A stretch of DNA of 64,000 nt, from contig JAGCCZ010000031.1 of the NCBI GenBank assembly GCA_017651425.1, positions 19,335 through 83,334 of the forward strand, written 5' to 3'. The translations under genes were made by a program, and so were the position numbers. This document shows, piece after piece, positions 52,260 through 60,781 of this stretch; position 1 is the stretch's first letter; each line of letters begins with the position of its first letter. This DNA is from Bacteroidales bacterium. Lineage in GTDB: Bacteria > Bacteroidota > Bacteroidia > Bacteroidales > WCHB1-69. The notes under the pieces were generated by a model. That model did no database searches and was not told the DNA's origin. It saw only the letters and a program-made list of their open reading frames with translations.

Positions 52260-52267
52260 CAAAAATA
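52260..52267 (-). promoter_or_regulatory. -7 promoter box for the NAGPA gene
   Basis: The minus strand reads TATTTTTG, 22 bases upstream of the ATG at 52237. Confidence 0.58.
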
Positions 52268-52292
52268 CAAAAAAAGGTATCATCTTTTTTAC

Positions 52293-52300
52293 TATCTTTG
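52293..52300 (+). promoter_or_regulatory. -7 promoter box for the FISUMP gene
   Basis: TATCTTTG lies 16 bases before the ATG at 52317, divergent from the NAGPA box. This promoter position rejects the upstream in-frame starts that would read through the NAGPA gene. Confidence 0.55.
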
Positions 52301-52316
52301 CGGCTTGTTTTACTGG

Positions 52317-53054
52317 ATGAAAAACCAACTCTGCACATTACTGTTACTCATTGTTTCCCAGATTGTTATGGGACAGACCGGCATCTTTGGCATACCGTGC
52401 GAAGATGCACCCACTGTCACCGATCACGAGGGCAATGTGTATGCGACAGTCCAGTTTGGCCCGCAGTGTTGGATGGCGGAGAACATGCGCTGCATGTCCT
52501 CGCCCTCCGGCAAGGATTGGGTGCGGAATCCGGTTTTTTACCAAGACAGGCCGGTCTATAAATCCTATTTCGTCGCCATTCGCGACGCCTCCTACGGCAA
52601 TCTCTACAACTGGTCGGCGGCCATGGACTTGAACATCAACGAGTACAGCTTTTTCCACACAGAGAAGCAGCATCGCGGCATCTGCCCGTCGGGCTGGCAT
52701 ATCCCGTCCAGCGACGAATGGGCTTTGCTGCTCGAGTCGTTAGGCGGCTCCAACAAGGCCGGTGCGGTGATGAAATGCCATACATCCAAATGGATCAAGC
52801 CTGTCATTGCGGAACAGGTGAGCGGTTTTGGCGCCATCCCCGCCGGCATCTACACCGAGGAGGGACTTCGCCACACCGGCAACTACGCCTACTTCTGGAG
52901 CGCCACCACCTACGACCGCCAAAATGCCTGGGGCTGCGGCCTCTTCAGCTACAACAGCGATTGCTATAACATTTTGGACTATAAGTGCTACGGGCGCTCC
53001 GTCAGATGCCTGAAGGACGAGCCGGAAGAGCAGCTCACCAACTCGGACCGCTAA
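52317..53054 (+). CDS. FISUMP domain secreted protein
   Basis: A 245-residue protein with a signal peptide (MKNQLCTLLLLIVSQIVMGQ). The domain shows the FISUMP order: VTDHEGNVYATVQFGPQCWMAENMR, then GNLYNWSAAMD, CPSGWHIPSSDEWALLLESLGG, GFGAIPAGIY, and WSATTYD ... GRSVRCLKD. These domains are common in Fibrobacter and Bacteroidetes surface proteins; the fold is related to the FGE/SUMF family and function is unknown. The stop overlaps the PspC gene end by four bases (convergent). Confidence 0.85.
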   Translation: MKNQLCTLLLLIVSQIVMGQTGIFGIPCEDAPTVTDHEGNVYATVQFGPQCWMAENMRCMSSPSGKDWVRNPVFYQDRPVYKSYFVAIRDASYGNLYNWSAAMDLNINEYSFFHTEKQHRGICPSGWHIPSSDEWALLLESLGGSNKAGAVMKCHTSKWIKPVIAEQVSGFGAIPAGIYTEEGLRHTGNYAYFWSATTYDRQNAWGCGLFSYNSDCYNILDYKCYGRSVRCLKDEPEEQLTNSDR

Positions 53055-54151
53055 ATTTCAGCTTCAGCTTCCTTGAAATCCAACGTGTCGGCAGTTCCCT
53101 CGGAATCCTGCCATTGATACGTATCAGGCTCAATGGCCTTAGGCTTCGGTTGTGCCCAATACCGCTCCACACGCTCTTCGTCCCAATTTCTCCAATGGCC
53201 GTAGTCGTATTTCCGGGCCACGTTCACACCCGACACAATCATCGTGACAATACTTGCCAAGAAGAGCACGAACATGGTCCACAAAGACCATGATGGAATT
53301 CTGGAGTCACGGCTGAAAAGACGCACGCAAAGCATCACCAACGCAACAGCCGGAATCAGCAGGAAGAGGATGACGCTGACGAGCAGAATCACTTCCCACG
53401 TGCCAAAGGCCAGCCCGGGCAGCATGTCGAACAACAACAAGCAAAGGGCTGCGAACACGCCCAGCACCCCCGACAGAAGCGATATGCCCACGAAAGCCAG
53501 GAAAATGACCAACACCACTTTGGCGACAGTGCCCAATGCGTTGTTGCTGTGCCGCTCCTGCGTATCGTCTTTGGGCTTGAAGTTGCGGATATTGTCGATG
53601 GTAGGTTCGACACCCTGCATCTCAAGTTGTTGCGAAACACTTGTAGCTTCCGGGGCGATGATCCAGACCAGGATATAGCCTAAAAACGTCCACCCCACGC
53701 TGATGACGAGCAACAGAAGGAGCAGCACGCGCACCAAAGTCACGTCCCAGTCGAGATAGGCCGCGATGCCGGCAGCCACGCCGCCAAGACGCTTGTTGCT
53801 GCCGTCGCGGTAGAACTTGCGACGCGGGGCTCGGCCCGGCTGTCCCACTGCGGCATCCTTAGGAGCACTCTCTCCCCCACCCGACTTGGCATCCTCGTCC
53901 GCAAACTGGTTGGGCGTGCCAAGCGTCTCGATCACCTCCTCCACATCCTTGATCTCCACCACGTTGCGATGCTGCAACTTTTGGTTGAAAAGCTCCGCAA
54001 TGCGCGCCTCGATGTCGTTCATGATCTCCTCGCGCTCACTTTCAGGAAAATGATGGCCCAATTCCGCCAAGTAATTGTTCAGTTTGTGGTAGGCATCCTC
54101 ATCTATATTGAAGACCATACCATTCAAGTTGATTGTCAATGTTTTTTTCAT
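53051..54151 (-). CDS. PspC domain membrane protein
   Basis: A 366-residue protein with an N-terminal soluble region (MKKTLTINLNGMVFNIDEDAYHKLNNYLAELGHHF ... EEIMNDIEARIAELFNQKL), a PspC domain (RRKFYRDGSNKRLGGVAAGIAAYLDWDVTLVRVLLLLLL, about 110-170) and three to four more membrane helices. PspC is part of envelope-stress systems. The PadR regulator gene sits 32 bases upstream, a pairing common in Bacteroidetes, so PadR probably controls this gene. Confidence 0.87.
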   Translation of the reverse strand: MKKTLTINLNGMVFNIDEDAYHKLNNYLAELGHHFPESEREEIMNDIEARIAELFNQKLQHRNVVEIKDVEEVIETLGTPNQFADEDAKSGGGESAPKDAAVGQPGRAPRRKFYRDGSNKRLGGVAAGIAAYLDWDVTLVRVLLLLLLVISVGWTFLGYILVWIIAPEATSVSQQLEMQGVEPTIDNIRNFKPKDDTQERHSNNALGTVAKVVLVIFLAFVGISLLSGVLGVFAALCLLLFDMLPGLAFGTWEVILLVSVILFLLIPAVALVMLCVRLFSRDSRIPSWSLWTMFVLFLASIVTMIVSGVNVARKYDYGHWRNWDEERVERYWAQPKPKAIEPDTYQWQDSEGTADTLDFKEAEAEI

Positions 54152-54183
54152 TGTAATATGTTTTTTTGTTCTTGATTCATAAA

Positions 54184-54537
54184 CTACTGTGCGACAACAA
54201 TGGTGCTGTCAACGCTGATTTTCTCGATGGTATGACGGATATCATTCCAAGCGTTCTCCAACTCCCGGAGAAAAAGGCGACCGTCATCGGTAAGCTCGTA
54301 ATACTTGCGAGGGGGGCCCTGCACGGACTCCTGCCACTGGTAAGAGAGCAGCCCGCCGTTCTTCAGACGCGAAAGCAGCGGATAGAGCGTGCCTTCTACC
54401 ACAATAAGGTGAGCCTCTTTCAGCTCCGAGATAATATCCGACACATAAGCAGGTTTCTTGTTGATAATAAGCAAGATGCAATACTCAAGAATGCCCTTGC
54501 GCATCTGTGATGTGATGTTTTCTGTTGATATGGCCAT
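54184..54537 (-). CDS. PadR family transcriptional regulator
   Basis: A 117-residue winged-helix repressor. The family pattern is MRKGILEYCILLIINKKPAYVSDIISELKEAHLIVVEGTLYPLLSRLKNGGLLSYQWQES ... PPRKYYELTDDGRLFLREL. It probably senses envelope-related ligands and controls its own operon with the PspC gene. A -7 box lies 20 bases upstream of its ATG, with no clear operator recognised. Confidence 0.92.
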   Translation of the reverse strand: MAISTENITSQMRKGILEYCILLIINKKPAYVSDIISELKEAHLIVVEGTLYPLLSRLKNGGLLSYQWQESVQGPPRKYYELTDDGRLFLRELENAWNDIRHTIEKISVDSTIVVAQ

Positions 54538-54557
54538 AGCATTATTTTTTTGCGCGG

Positions 54558-54565
54558 CAAATATA
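54558..54565 (-). promoter_or_regulatory. -7 promoter box for padR-pspC
   Basis: The minus strand reads TATATTTG, matching TAnnTTTG, 21 bases before the ATG at 54537. Confidence 0.52.
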
Positions 54566-54607
54566 CATTTTTTATAATACCTTGCAATGCAAAATACTAA
54601 AAAAATT

Positions 54608-55105
54608 TTGGTAATGATATAGATGTTGACCTACAGTTGGTTTGCTATTCTTGTTGAAGAACAAATGCAAATATTTTCTTTGTCCGCACAACAGTGCGGA
54701 CACCTCATAACTCCCCTTCTGTTTTAGAAGGGGTGGCCGCAGGCCGAGGTAGTAACATAAAGAATTATAATACTTTATAAAAGAAGCAACCACCATTAAC
54801 GGCATCAGAACCAAAGACCGCTATGTCCAGAATCTCCCTGTGAACATATATTTGTCGGGTTATGCTCGCACGAATCGCAAGGCGAACAACAAGGATGGCC
54901 TAACGGCCAATCTTTTATATTAACTACCCCGCCCTTCGGGCACCCCTTCTGAAAATCAGAAGGGGAGTTGGCGCCTTGTGGCACGAAGGTGCCACAGGTG
55001 TTTATGGGGTGTCGCGCCCGTTGTATTAGTCTCTCTGGGTCAACTTCTATATCATTGCCTAATAATAACAAACCAACCACAGGTCAACATCTATATCATT
55101 GCCTT
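54608..55105. mobile_element. MITE-like non-coding element bounded by inverted ends
   Basis: The left end (54608-54652, starting TGGTAATGATATAGATGTTG) and the right end (about 55060-55105, GGTCAACATCTATATCATTG) are imperfect inverted copies of about 40 bases. A second direct copy of the right end begins near 55038. Inside are four perfect or nearly perfect hairpins: TGTCCGCAC/GTGCGGACA (54681-54702), CCCCTTCT/AGAAGGGG (54713-54733), CCCCTTCTGA/TCAGAAGGGG (54943-54965) and TGTGGCAC/GTGCCACA (54977-54996). No transposase gene. Apparent ORFs are short and unsupported. Confidence 0.6.
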
Positions 55106-55144
55106 TTTTTATGGTATTATCCCTTCTGGTCTTGTAAAATCAAC

Positions 55145-55262
55145 ATTATGAATCCCCTAACGGGGATTTGGACCGCGCAAGGGAACATCGCCGGCTACAG
55201 ATATGCATCCCCTAACGGGGATGACCGGTCGCACGGAACCTCCACAACGCACACCATTGCGC
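55145..55262. repeat. REP-like units with CCCCTAACGGGG palindrome
   Basis: Two copies of ATCCCCTAACGGGGAT flank a middle section ending GGCTACAGATATGC. The second copy continues GACCGGTCGCACGGAACCTC. The whole section from about 55190 is an inverted, almost exact copy of 22990-23055. The layout resembles paired REP (BIME-like) units. Confidence 0.75.
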
Positions 55263-55273
55263 ACCACCTTCTG

Positions 55274-55452
55274 CTACCAACCCCTGCAGGCCTACGGCCT
55301 GCACCACGCAATCCCCCATCCCTCTTCTGATCACAGATCACTGTTCACTGATCACTCCCCTTACACTACCAACCCCTGCAGGCCTACGGCCTGCACCACG
55401 CAATCTCCCCACCCCTCTTCTGATCACTGATCACTCTTCACTGATCACTCTT
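55274..55452. repeat. Two tandem copies of an 85-90-base repeat with GATC heptamers
   Basis: The units start CTACCAACCCCTGCAGGCCT at 55274 and 55366. Each contains the perfect palindrome GCAGGCCtacGGCCTGC, then CACCACGCAATC, then CTCTTCTGATCACTGATCAC-type heptamers. The same two parts occur at 23064-23245 and 24303-24496. The remaining sequence 54538-55479 outside these elements shows no gene. Confidence 0.85.
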
Positions 55453-55479
55453 CTCACTCCTATCCCACAAACACGCAAA

Positions 55480-55986
55480 TCAGACCTTATACCGATACCC
55501 TTGCAAGTTGGCCAGCTCATCGTTGGCCTTGACAATCTTCTGCTTGAGGCCTTGCTTGTGGGCGATGACCTTCTCGAACAGCTCGGGGTCGCCGTTGGCC
55601 ATAATCTGCATGGCGAGGATGGCGGCGTTCTGCGCGCCGTTGATGGCCACCGTGGCGACGGGAATGCCCGGTGGCATCTGCAACATGGCCAAGGCCGCGT
55701 CCATGCCTTCCAATGAGGACTTGACAGGCACGCCGATGACCGGCAGCGGCGTCATGGCAGCGATGACACCCGGCAGGTGGGCGGCCATGCCCGCAGCCGC
55801 GATGATCACCTCGATGCCGCGTCCGTGCGCCTGTTTGGCGTAATCCGCCACCTCATCGGGCGTGCGGTGCGCCGACAGCGCCTTCACCTCGAATGGAATC
55901 CCATTGCTCTCGAAAAACTTGAAGGCAGCCTCCATCACCGGAAGATCCGACGTGCTGCCCATGATGATACTCACTCTTGCATTCAT
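55480..55986 (-). CDS. purE: N5-carboxyaminoimidazole ribonucleotide mutase
   Basis: A 168-residue purine biosynthesis enzyme. The PurE signature is [40 protein letters not shown], then [28 protein letters not shown], with [37 protein letters not shown] chose ATG 55986 (MNARVSIIM); a longer frame upstream overlaps the stress-protein gene and reads as shadow coding. PurK is not in the window. Confidence 0.95.
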   Translation of the reverse strand: MNARVSIIMGSTSDLPVMEAAFKFFESNGIPFEVKALSAHRTPDEVADYAKQAHGRGIEVIIAAAGMAAHLPGVIAAMTPLPVIGVPVKSSLEGMDAALAMLQMPPGIPVATVAINGAQNAAILAMQIMANGDPELFEKVIAHKQGLKQKIVKANDELANLQGYRYKV

Positions 55987-56009
55987 GTTAACTGTGATTT
56001 TTAAGGCTA

Positions 56010-56017
56010 CAAAAATA
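56010..56017 (-). promoter_or_regulatory. -7 promoter box for purE
   Basis: The minus strand reads TATTTTTG, 23 bases upstream of the ATG at 55986 and beyond the end of the stress-protein gene. Confidence 0.55.
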
Positions 56018-56029
56018 GCATTTTTAGGG

Positions 56030-56851
56030 TTATGTACACAACACGTACAGGTCGTCTCTCTGGTTGATGCACAACACGGGAAACTGCGCCGCGTTGCCCA
56101 CGAGTTTCTTCTCGACAGAGCCCGTGAGGATGTCGGCAAGCGTGCGATAGCGGGTCATCATCGTGACCGTCAAGGTCGCGCCGACCGTGGGGGCGAACTC
56201 CAGGGCGTAATGGTCGATGTTGGACTGCGGGGCCACTTCGTCCAGCTGGTACTTCACCTCCAGATTCTGGTAGAGTTTTTCGACAAAAGCGATATTGTCG
56301 GCCACCTGCCGGTGCAGGCCCTCGTCGGGATAGTTGCAGTGCAACACATGGATGGTCGCCTCGTAAAAACGGCTGAAATAACCCGCCCACAATGCCTTCT
56401 CCTTGGCTTGCCGCTCAATGTCGATGGGCAGCACCACCCGCCGGAAGGCGTTTTCCTCGGGCTCTTTGCGCCCCACCGTGAGCACGGGCAGTCGCGAGGG
56501 CTTGATGAACCGCAGCGCACGACGCCTGTTGAAGAGGGCTTTCCTATCCTCGTCGTCCACACCGATTACAAACATGATGGTGTTCTTCTCGTCGGCATAG
56601 CGATAGAGCGTCTCTGGAAAAAAATAGCCGTCAGGAACGAGATGGCCAGCTTCGGGATCCACAGGCGGCAAGGACGCTTGTCCCTTCTCCACATACGAGA
56701 AGCCAAACCGTGCGACTACCGTGAGGGTCGCGCCAAAGACCTCGGTCAGCTTCTCCCCGAAACGCAAGGCGTTACGTCCGCAGTCGGATTCGTCCACGAC
56801 AGCGATGATGTTCAGCCGCTTCTGCTGGTCTATGGGTTCGTGTATTTCCAT
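56030..56851 (-). CDS. Universal stress protein-like protein
   Basis: A 273-residue cytoplasmic protein with two Usp-like alpha/beta halves. The first starts NIIAVVDESDCGRNALRFGEKL, and the second has RRVVLPIDIERQAKEKALWAGYFSRFYEATIHVLHC. The end GSVEKKLVGNAAQFPVLCIN resembles the Usp C-terminal G-S-x-x-x-x-V...P-V-L motif. ATP-binding G-2x-G-9x-G is only partly kept, so nucleotide binding is uncertain. It is 13 bases downstream of tsaB. Confidence 0.78.
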   Translation of the reverse strand: MEIHEPIDQQKRLNIIAVVDESDCGRNALRFGEKLTEVFGATLTVVARFGFSYVEKGQASLPPVDPEAGHLVPDGYFFPETLYRYADEKNTIMFVIGVDDEDRKALFNRRRALRFIKPSRLPVLTVGRKEPEENAFRRVVLPIDIERQAKEKALWAGYFSRFYEATIHVLHCNYPDEGLHRQVADNIAFVEKLYQNLEVKYQLDEVAPQSNIDHYALEFAPTVGATLTVTMMTRYRTLADILTGSVEKKLVGNAAQFPVLCINQRDDLYVLCT

Positions 56852-56864
56852 GATGCACGGTAGC

Positions 56865-57581
56865 TTATAATCCTTTTACATGGGGTTTGGCCGCCACATA
56901 TTCCTTGAGATAGAAAGGCTCGAAATAGGCGGTGTCGGCAAACTCCCGGGCTTTCCAGCGACGCAAGGCGGGCACCAACAGATGCCTTGCGGAGATCGGG
57001 AACTCCGCAAAACGGGCGTTGGCATGCTGCGCCAGCAGCTCCCTGCACTTGGGCATCCCGTTGCCGCAAAACACTACAATGCCCTGCGCCAACGGCTCAT
57101 CGTAGGCATGTTCATCAACGATGAGCGCGGAAGGGACCGCTATCTCCTTCAACTCACCATCATACCGGGCCGTGAACACCTCCATGCGGCGCGCATCAAT
57201 CATGGGTGCAATTTGAAAGGGAGAAGAGGGGGACTCTTTCAAGAAATCACATTCCGAAAGCGCGCCGTTGGCGATACTCTCCAACGTGCCGACAGCCATA
57301 ACTGGCACATTTAAAGAGTAGGCGATGCCCTTGGCGGTGGAGACACCGATACGCAGGCCCGTATAAGAGCCCGGGCCGACGCTGACACTGACGCCGTCAA
57401 TGTCCTGCAACGTAATCCCCGCAGCATGGCAGGCCTTGTCAATATAGGGCAACAAGTTCTTGGAATGCGAGTTGCCGTCGTCGGATTCGTATACCGCCAG
57501 CAGGCGGTCGCCCTCCGACAACGCTACGGAACAGACCTCTGTGGCCGTCTCTATATGCAACAATATGGGATTATCTTTCAT
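56865..57581 (-). CDS. tsaB: tRNA threonylcarbamoyladenosine biosynthesis protein TsaB
   Basis: A 238-residue ASKHA-fold protein that works with TsaD and TsaE to make t6A37 in tRNAs. The family signature is SVSVGPGSYTGLRIGVSTAKGIAYSLNVPVMAVGTLESIA, and the start ILLHIETATEVCSVALSEGDRLL matches. Its start lies one base beyond the stop of the GH3 fusion gene (57583), so the two are coupled. TsaD and TsaE are not in the window. Confidence 0.94.
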   Translation of the reverse strand: MKDNPILLHIETATEVCSVALSEGDRLLAVYESDDGNSHSKNLLPYIDKACHAAGITLQDIDGVSVSVGPGSYTGLRIGVSTAKGIAYSLNVPVMAVGTLESIANGALSECDFLKESPSSPFQIAPMIDARRMEVFTARYDGELKEIAVPSALIVDEHAYDEPLAQGIVVFCGNGMPKCRELLAQHANARFAEFPISARHLLVPALRRWKAREFADTAYFEPFYLKEYVAAKPHVKGL

Positions 57582-57582
57582 G

Positions 57583-60486
57583 TCAGTCTTTGTTTTTCAT
57601 CATTTTCACCCCCTCGTAGATCAGTTCGTGCGCCTTGAGGCGGATACCGCTTTGCGACAGTTTGTTGGGATAGCAATCGGGATAGACGCGGTTGGAGAGG
57701 AACACGAAGGTCAGCTTTTCGGAGGGGTCGCACCACACCACAATACCGGTAAATCCCTGATGTCCAAAGGTCTCCTTGTCGGCGGCCTGCGGCACGATGG
57801 AGCTGGTGCCGCCGTGCTTGGGGGTATGATAGCCCAAACCGCGCACATTGCAGTCGTGCATGGGATACGCCGCCGTAAAGAGACGGACCGTCTCCTCGGA
57901 GAGGTAGCGTTTGCCATGGTAAATGCCGCCGTCAAGCAACATCTGGAAAAGCGCGCCCAACTCCGGGCCGGTGGTGAAAAGGCCCGCGTTGCCCGCATTG
58001 CCGTTCATCAGCGCGGCCGTCTGGTCGTGGACATAGCCACGCACCACCTGTCTCCTGAACTCGACATCGTTCTCCGTGGGGGCGATGGCCTCCTGATCGA
58101 AGCCCTTCTCTAACGGGTTGAAACAAGTGCGTGTCAATCCCATGGGCTTGTAAAACTGCTCATCCAAAAGCACTTCGATGGATTTCCCCGTGATCGTTTC
58201 CACCATATCTTTCAACAGCAAGAAATTGAGATCGCTATAGACATATTTCTTAGCACCTAATTTGCAGTGGGCCACTCTATAACGAACCGTGTCAGGATAT
58301 GTGGACAACAGATAGATGTCATCGGCCACCTTGACGGAATATTCGGGACTTTCCGTCTTTTGGAAATAGGCAGGATTCCCCTGTATATCCTTGTAGAAAG
58401 GAATGTAGGCGGGCAGGCCGGAAGTATGGGTCAGCAGCTCGGAAATGGGGATATTGGCCTTGTTGGTGCCAGTCAAGTATGTCAGATACTTGCCAATGGG
58501 GTCGGTGAGCCGGATGCGCTGTTCATCATACAGTTTCATCACAGCAAGCGTGGTGGCGGCGGGTTTCGTGAGCGAGGCCACGTCGTACATGGTCTGCAAG
58601 GTCACAGGACGGGTCGTGTCGTAGGTCAAATTGCCGAATGCCTTCTGATAGACGGGATTTCCGTCCTTGAGGGCGACCACCACACAACCGGGATAGATCT
58701 GGTCGCGGATGCCGCCGGCGAGCAGTGCGTCAAGGCGTTCCGTAATGGATTGCGGCAGTGCGGAGAAGTTCTGCAACTCCTCCGGGGCGCCCAAGCCCGT
58801 GCCGGAGACATACTCTTTCGTGGACACCGGCAGCAGGCCCTCGCATCTGATCTCCCCGAAGCAGGCACTCAATGCCGCCTTGACCGTGCTCGGCGTGAAC
58901 TGGTACGCCACCATCACGGCCTTGAAAGGCGCGGTGGTGCCCAGCTGGTCCAAGGCATAAGGATTGCCCAGATGCACCAGCACAGCCGGCTTGCCGCGTG
59001 CCAGGACGCGCAGATGCTCCGCCACCTTGCTGTCCACGCCATAATTGGAGCCGGCAAGCTGGTTGGAGCCGCCAAAGAGCACAATGACGGATTTGAAGGG
59101 TTGCAGGTTGGCGATAACCTGAGGGTAATCCTTGGTGTTGTATTTCTTAGGCAACCAAAAGAAAGGAAGATTGTATTTGTCCGCCAATTTGCGGTATTCA
59201 CTCTTGTATTCGTCTCTGCCGACACACAGTACAGCCACCTCGTTGTTGAGGGCCATAGAGGGCGGGATGGGCAGAAAATCCTCATCTTTCAGAAGTGTCA
59301 GGGCCTTGGCCTCAATGGCCTCGTTCAGGGCCACGCCGCTCGGGGTGTTCAAGAGGGCGTTCAACTGGCGCAGGTCGGCGGACGGCTGGTGCCAGAACCC
59401 CTTCATCTCCTTGAAGCTAAGCACGCGCAAGCAACGTTCATTGATCAGCGACATGGGAACAAGGCCGCTGTCCACAGCATTTTTTATCGCCTGGATGACC
59501 GCTCCCGTCTCACCGGGAAGCAACAACAAGTCGGCGCCGGCAAGCAAGGCCCGGATTTCAATGTCACCCTCAAAACGGTTGCTGTTGCGCACGCCTTTCA
59601 TTTCCAAACCATCGGTAATAACCAACCCCGAGTAGCCCAGCACCTGCTTCAGAAGACCTGTGACAATGGGCTGGGATAGCGACGACACGGACTTGTGGCT
59701 GTCGTCGAGGGCGGGAATGTGCAGGTGTGCCACCATCACCATCTCGGGATTGCGGGGGAGAAGCTGGCGGTAGGGATAGAGTTCCATCTCGTCGAGTTGG
59801 GCGCGGCTCTTGTGGATGGTGGGAAGGCCGAGGTGCGAATCGGTCTCCGTGTCGCCATGACCGGGAAAATGTTTGATGCAGCCCGTGATGCCGCCATCCT
59901 GCATGCCCTTGAGATAGAGGTAGCCTTTGGCGACCACCTTTTCACGGCTCTCGCCGAAGGAGCGGCTGTTGATGACAGGATTCTTCGGGTTGTTGTTGAT
60001 ATCGATACAGGGCGCGAAATTGAGGTTCACCCCGAGCGCACGACATTGGCGGGCCACCTCAAGGCCCATCTGATAGATGAGGGAGTCGTTGGCGGACGCA
60101 AGCGCCCCGAGGGTCATCTGGCGCGGGAAAGCCGTGCAGCTGTCCAGGCGCATGGCAGGGCCCCACTCGCCGTCAATGGAGACAAACAGGGGCACCTTGC
60201 TCAGCTGCTGCATCCGGTTGGTGAGGGCCGCCTCGCGCACGGGGCCGCCCTTGAAGAAGCAGACACCGCCAGGCTGGTAACGCTCGATGTCAGCCAACAT
60301 CTTGGCCGTCTCCTCGGGTGTGCCCGTGGAGCTGACACGCACAATCATCAGCTGCGCGATTTTCTCCTCCAACGTCATCCGCGACATCATCTGCCGTGCC
60401 TGCTGCGCCTGCGCTGAACAGGCAGAAGCGAAAAGGAGCCACAACAGCAGCCCGTAACAACAAATCTGGATTTTCCCTTTGTGCAT
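57583..60486 (-). CDS. GH3 beta-N-acetylglucosaminidase fused to a serine hydrolase
   Basis: A 967-residue secreted protein with signal peptide (LLLWLLFASACSA; a lipobox-like ASAC is present). The first half is a GH3 (NagZ-like) domain with KHFPGHGDTETDSHLGLP, where the loop holds the catalytic His-Asp pair, and VITDGLEMKGV with the nucleophile Asp. A GH3 C-terminal part follows. The second half, from about residue 580, is a beta-lactamase-type domain with SLTKP (Ser-x-x-Lys), YSDLN (Tyr-x-Asn) and HQGFTG. It would act on cell-wall muropeptides in recycling or remodelling. This fusion is typical of Bacteroidetes. Confidence 0.9.
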   Translation of the reverse strand: MHKGKIQICCYGLLLWLLFASACSAQAQQARQMMSRMTLEEKIAQLMIVRVSSTGTPEETAKMLADIERYQPGGVCFFKGGPVREAALTNRMQQLSKVPLFVSIDGEWGPAMRLDSCTAFPRQMTLGALASANDSLIYQMGLEVARQCRALGVNLNFAPCIDINNNPKNPVINSRSFGESREKVVAKGYLYLKGMQDGGITGCIKHFPGHGDTETDSHLGLPTIHKSRAQLDEMELYPYRQLLPRNPEMVMVAHLHIPALDDSHKSVSSLSQPIVTGLLKQVLGYSGLVITDGLEMKGVRNSNRFEGDIEIRALLAGADLLLLPGETGAVIQAIKNAVDSGLVPMSLINERCLRVLSFKEMKGFWHQPSADLRQLNALLNTPSGVALNEAIEAKALTLLKDEDFLPIPPSMALNNEVAVLCVGRDEYKSEYRKLADKYNLPFFWLPKKYNTKDYPQVIANLQPFKSVIVLFGGSNQLAGSNYGVDSKVAEHLRVLARGKPAVLVHLGNPYALDQLGTTAPFKAVMVAYQFTPSTVKAALSACFGEIRCEGLLPVSTKEYVSGTGLGAPEELQNFSALPQSITERLDALLAGGIRDQIYPGCVVVALKDGNPVYQKAFGNLTYDTTRPVTLQTMYDVASLTKPAATTLAVMKLYDEQRIRLTDPIGKYLTYLTGTNKANIPISELLTHTSGLPAYIPFYKDIQGNPAYFQKTESPEYSVKVADDIYLLSTYPDTVRYRVAHCKLGAKKYVYSDLNFLLLKDMVETITGKSIEVLLDEQFYKPMGLTRTCFNPLEKGFDQEAIAPTENDVEFRRQVVRGYVHDQTAALMNGNAGNAGLFTTGPELGALFQMLLDGGIYHGKRYLSEETVRLFTAAYPMHDCNVRGLGYHTPKHGGTSSIVPQAADKETFGHQGFTGIVVWCDPSEKLTFVFLSNRVYPDCYPNKLSQSGIRLKAHELIYEGVKMMKNKD

Positions 60487-60495
60487 CGTGAACAG

Positions 60496-60756
60496 TTAGT
60501 TTTCCTCTCCGAAGATCACCTTCGTGTCCGGCTCGTATAAACCGCTTTCGTTAATCATGATGAAATCGGCGATGGAATACTGCTTGTACTCCGCAGGCAG
60601 CTTGCCCGGACTGTCCAACAGTATCTTGCGGGTTTTATCGTCTATTCCAACGACCACATCCGTGGGATATTGTGTATGGTGCGCGAGGTACTCCTCGATG
60701 GTCTTGCAGAGCTCCTCGGCAATGTCTTTGAATTGCTGATAATCGTATTTTTCCAT
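60496..60756 (-). CDS. Small conserved protein of unknown function
   Basis: An 86-residue acidic cytoplasmic protein (MEKYDYQQFKDIAEELCKTIEEYLAHHTQYPTD ...). No membrane segment or catalytic motif is visible. It seems to be one of the small Bacteroidetes families of unknown role. It is 9 bases upstream of the GH3 fusion gene and 25 bases downstream of the DUF4476 gene, so it lies in a minus-strand transcript. Confidence 0.65.
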   Translation of the reverse strand: MEKYDYQQFKDIAEELCKTIEEYLAHHTQYPTDVVVGIDDKTRKILLDSPGKLPAEYKQYSIADFIMINESGLYEPDTKVIFGEEN

Positions 60757-60781
60757 AGGTTTTTAAAGGTTTATGATCAAT

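Noticed and set aside
54805..55080. 91-residue minus-strand frame in the repeat island
   Set aside because: It runs through several perfect hairpins and lacks a ribosome-binding site and known pattern. It is best explained as repeat sequence.
55038..55105. Short direct copies containing CAACnTCTATATCATTGCC, which look like a CRISPR repeat with a spacer
   Set aside because: Only two direct copies and one inverted copy exist, spacing is not regular, and no cas gene is nearby. End copies of a MITE-like element explain them better.
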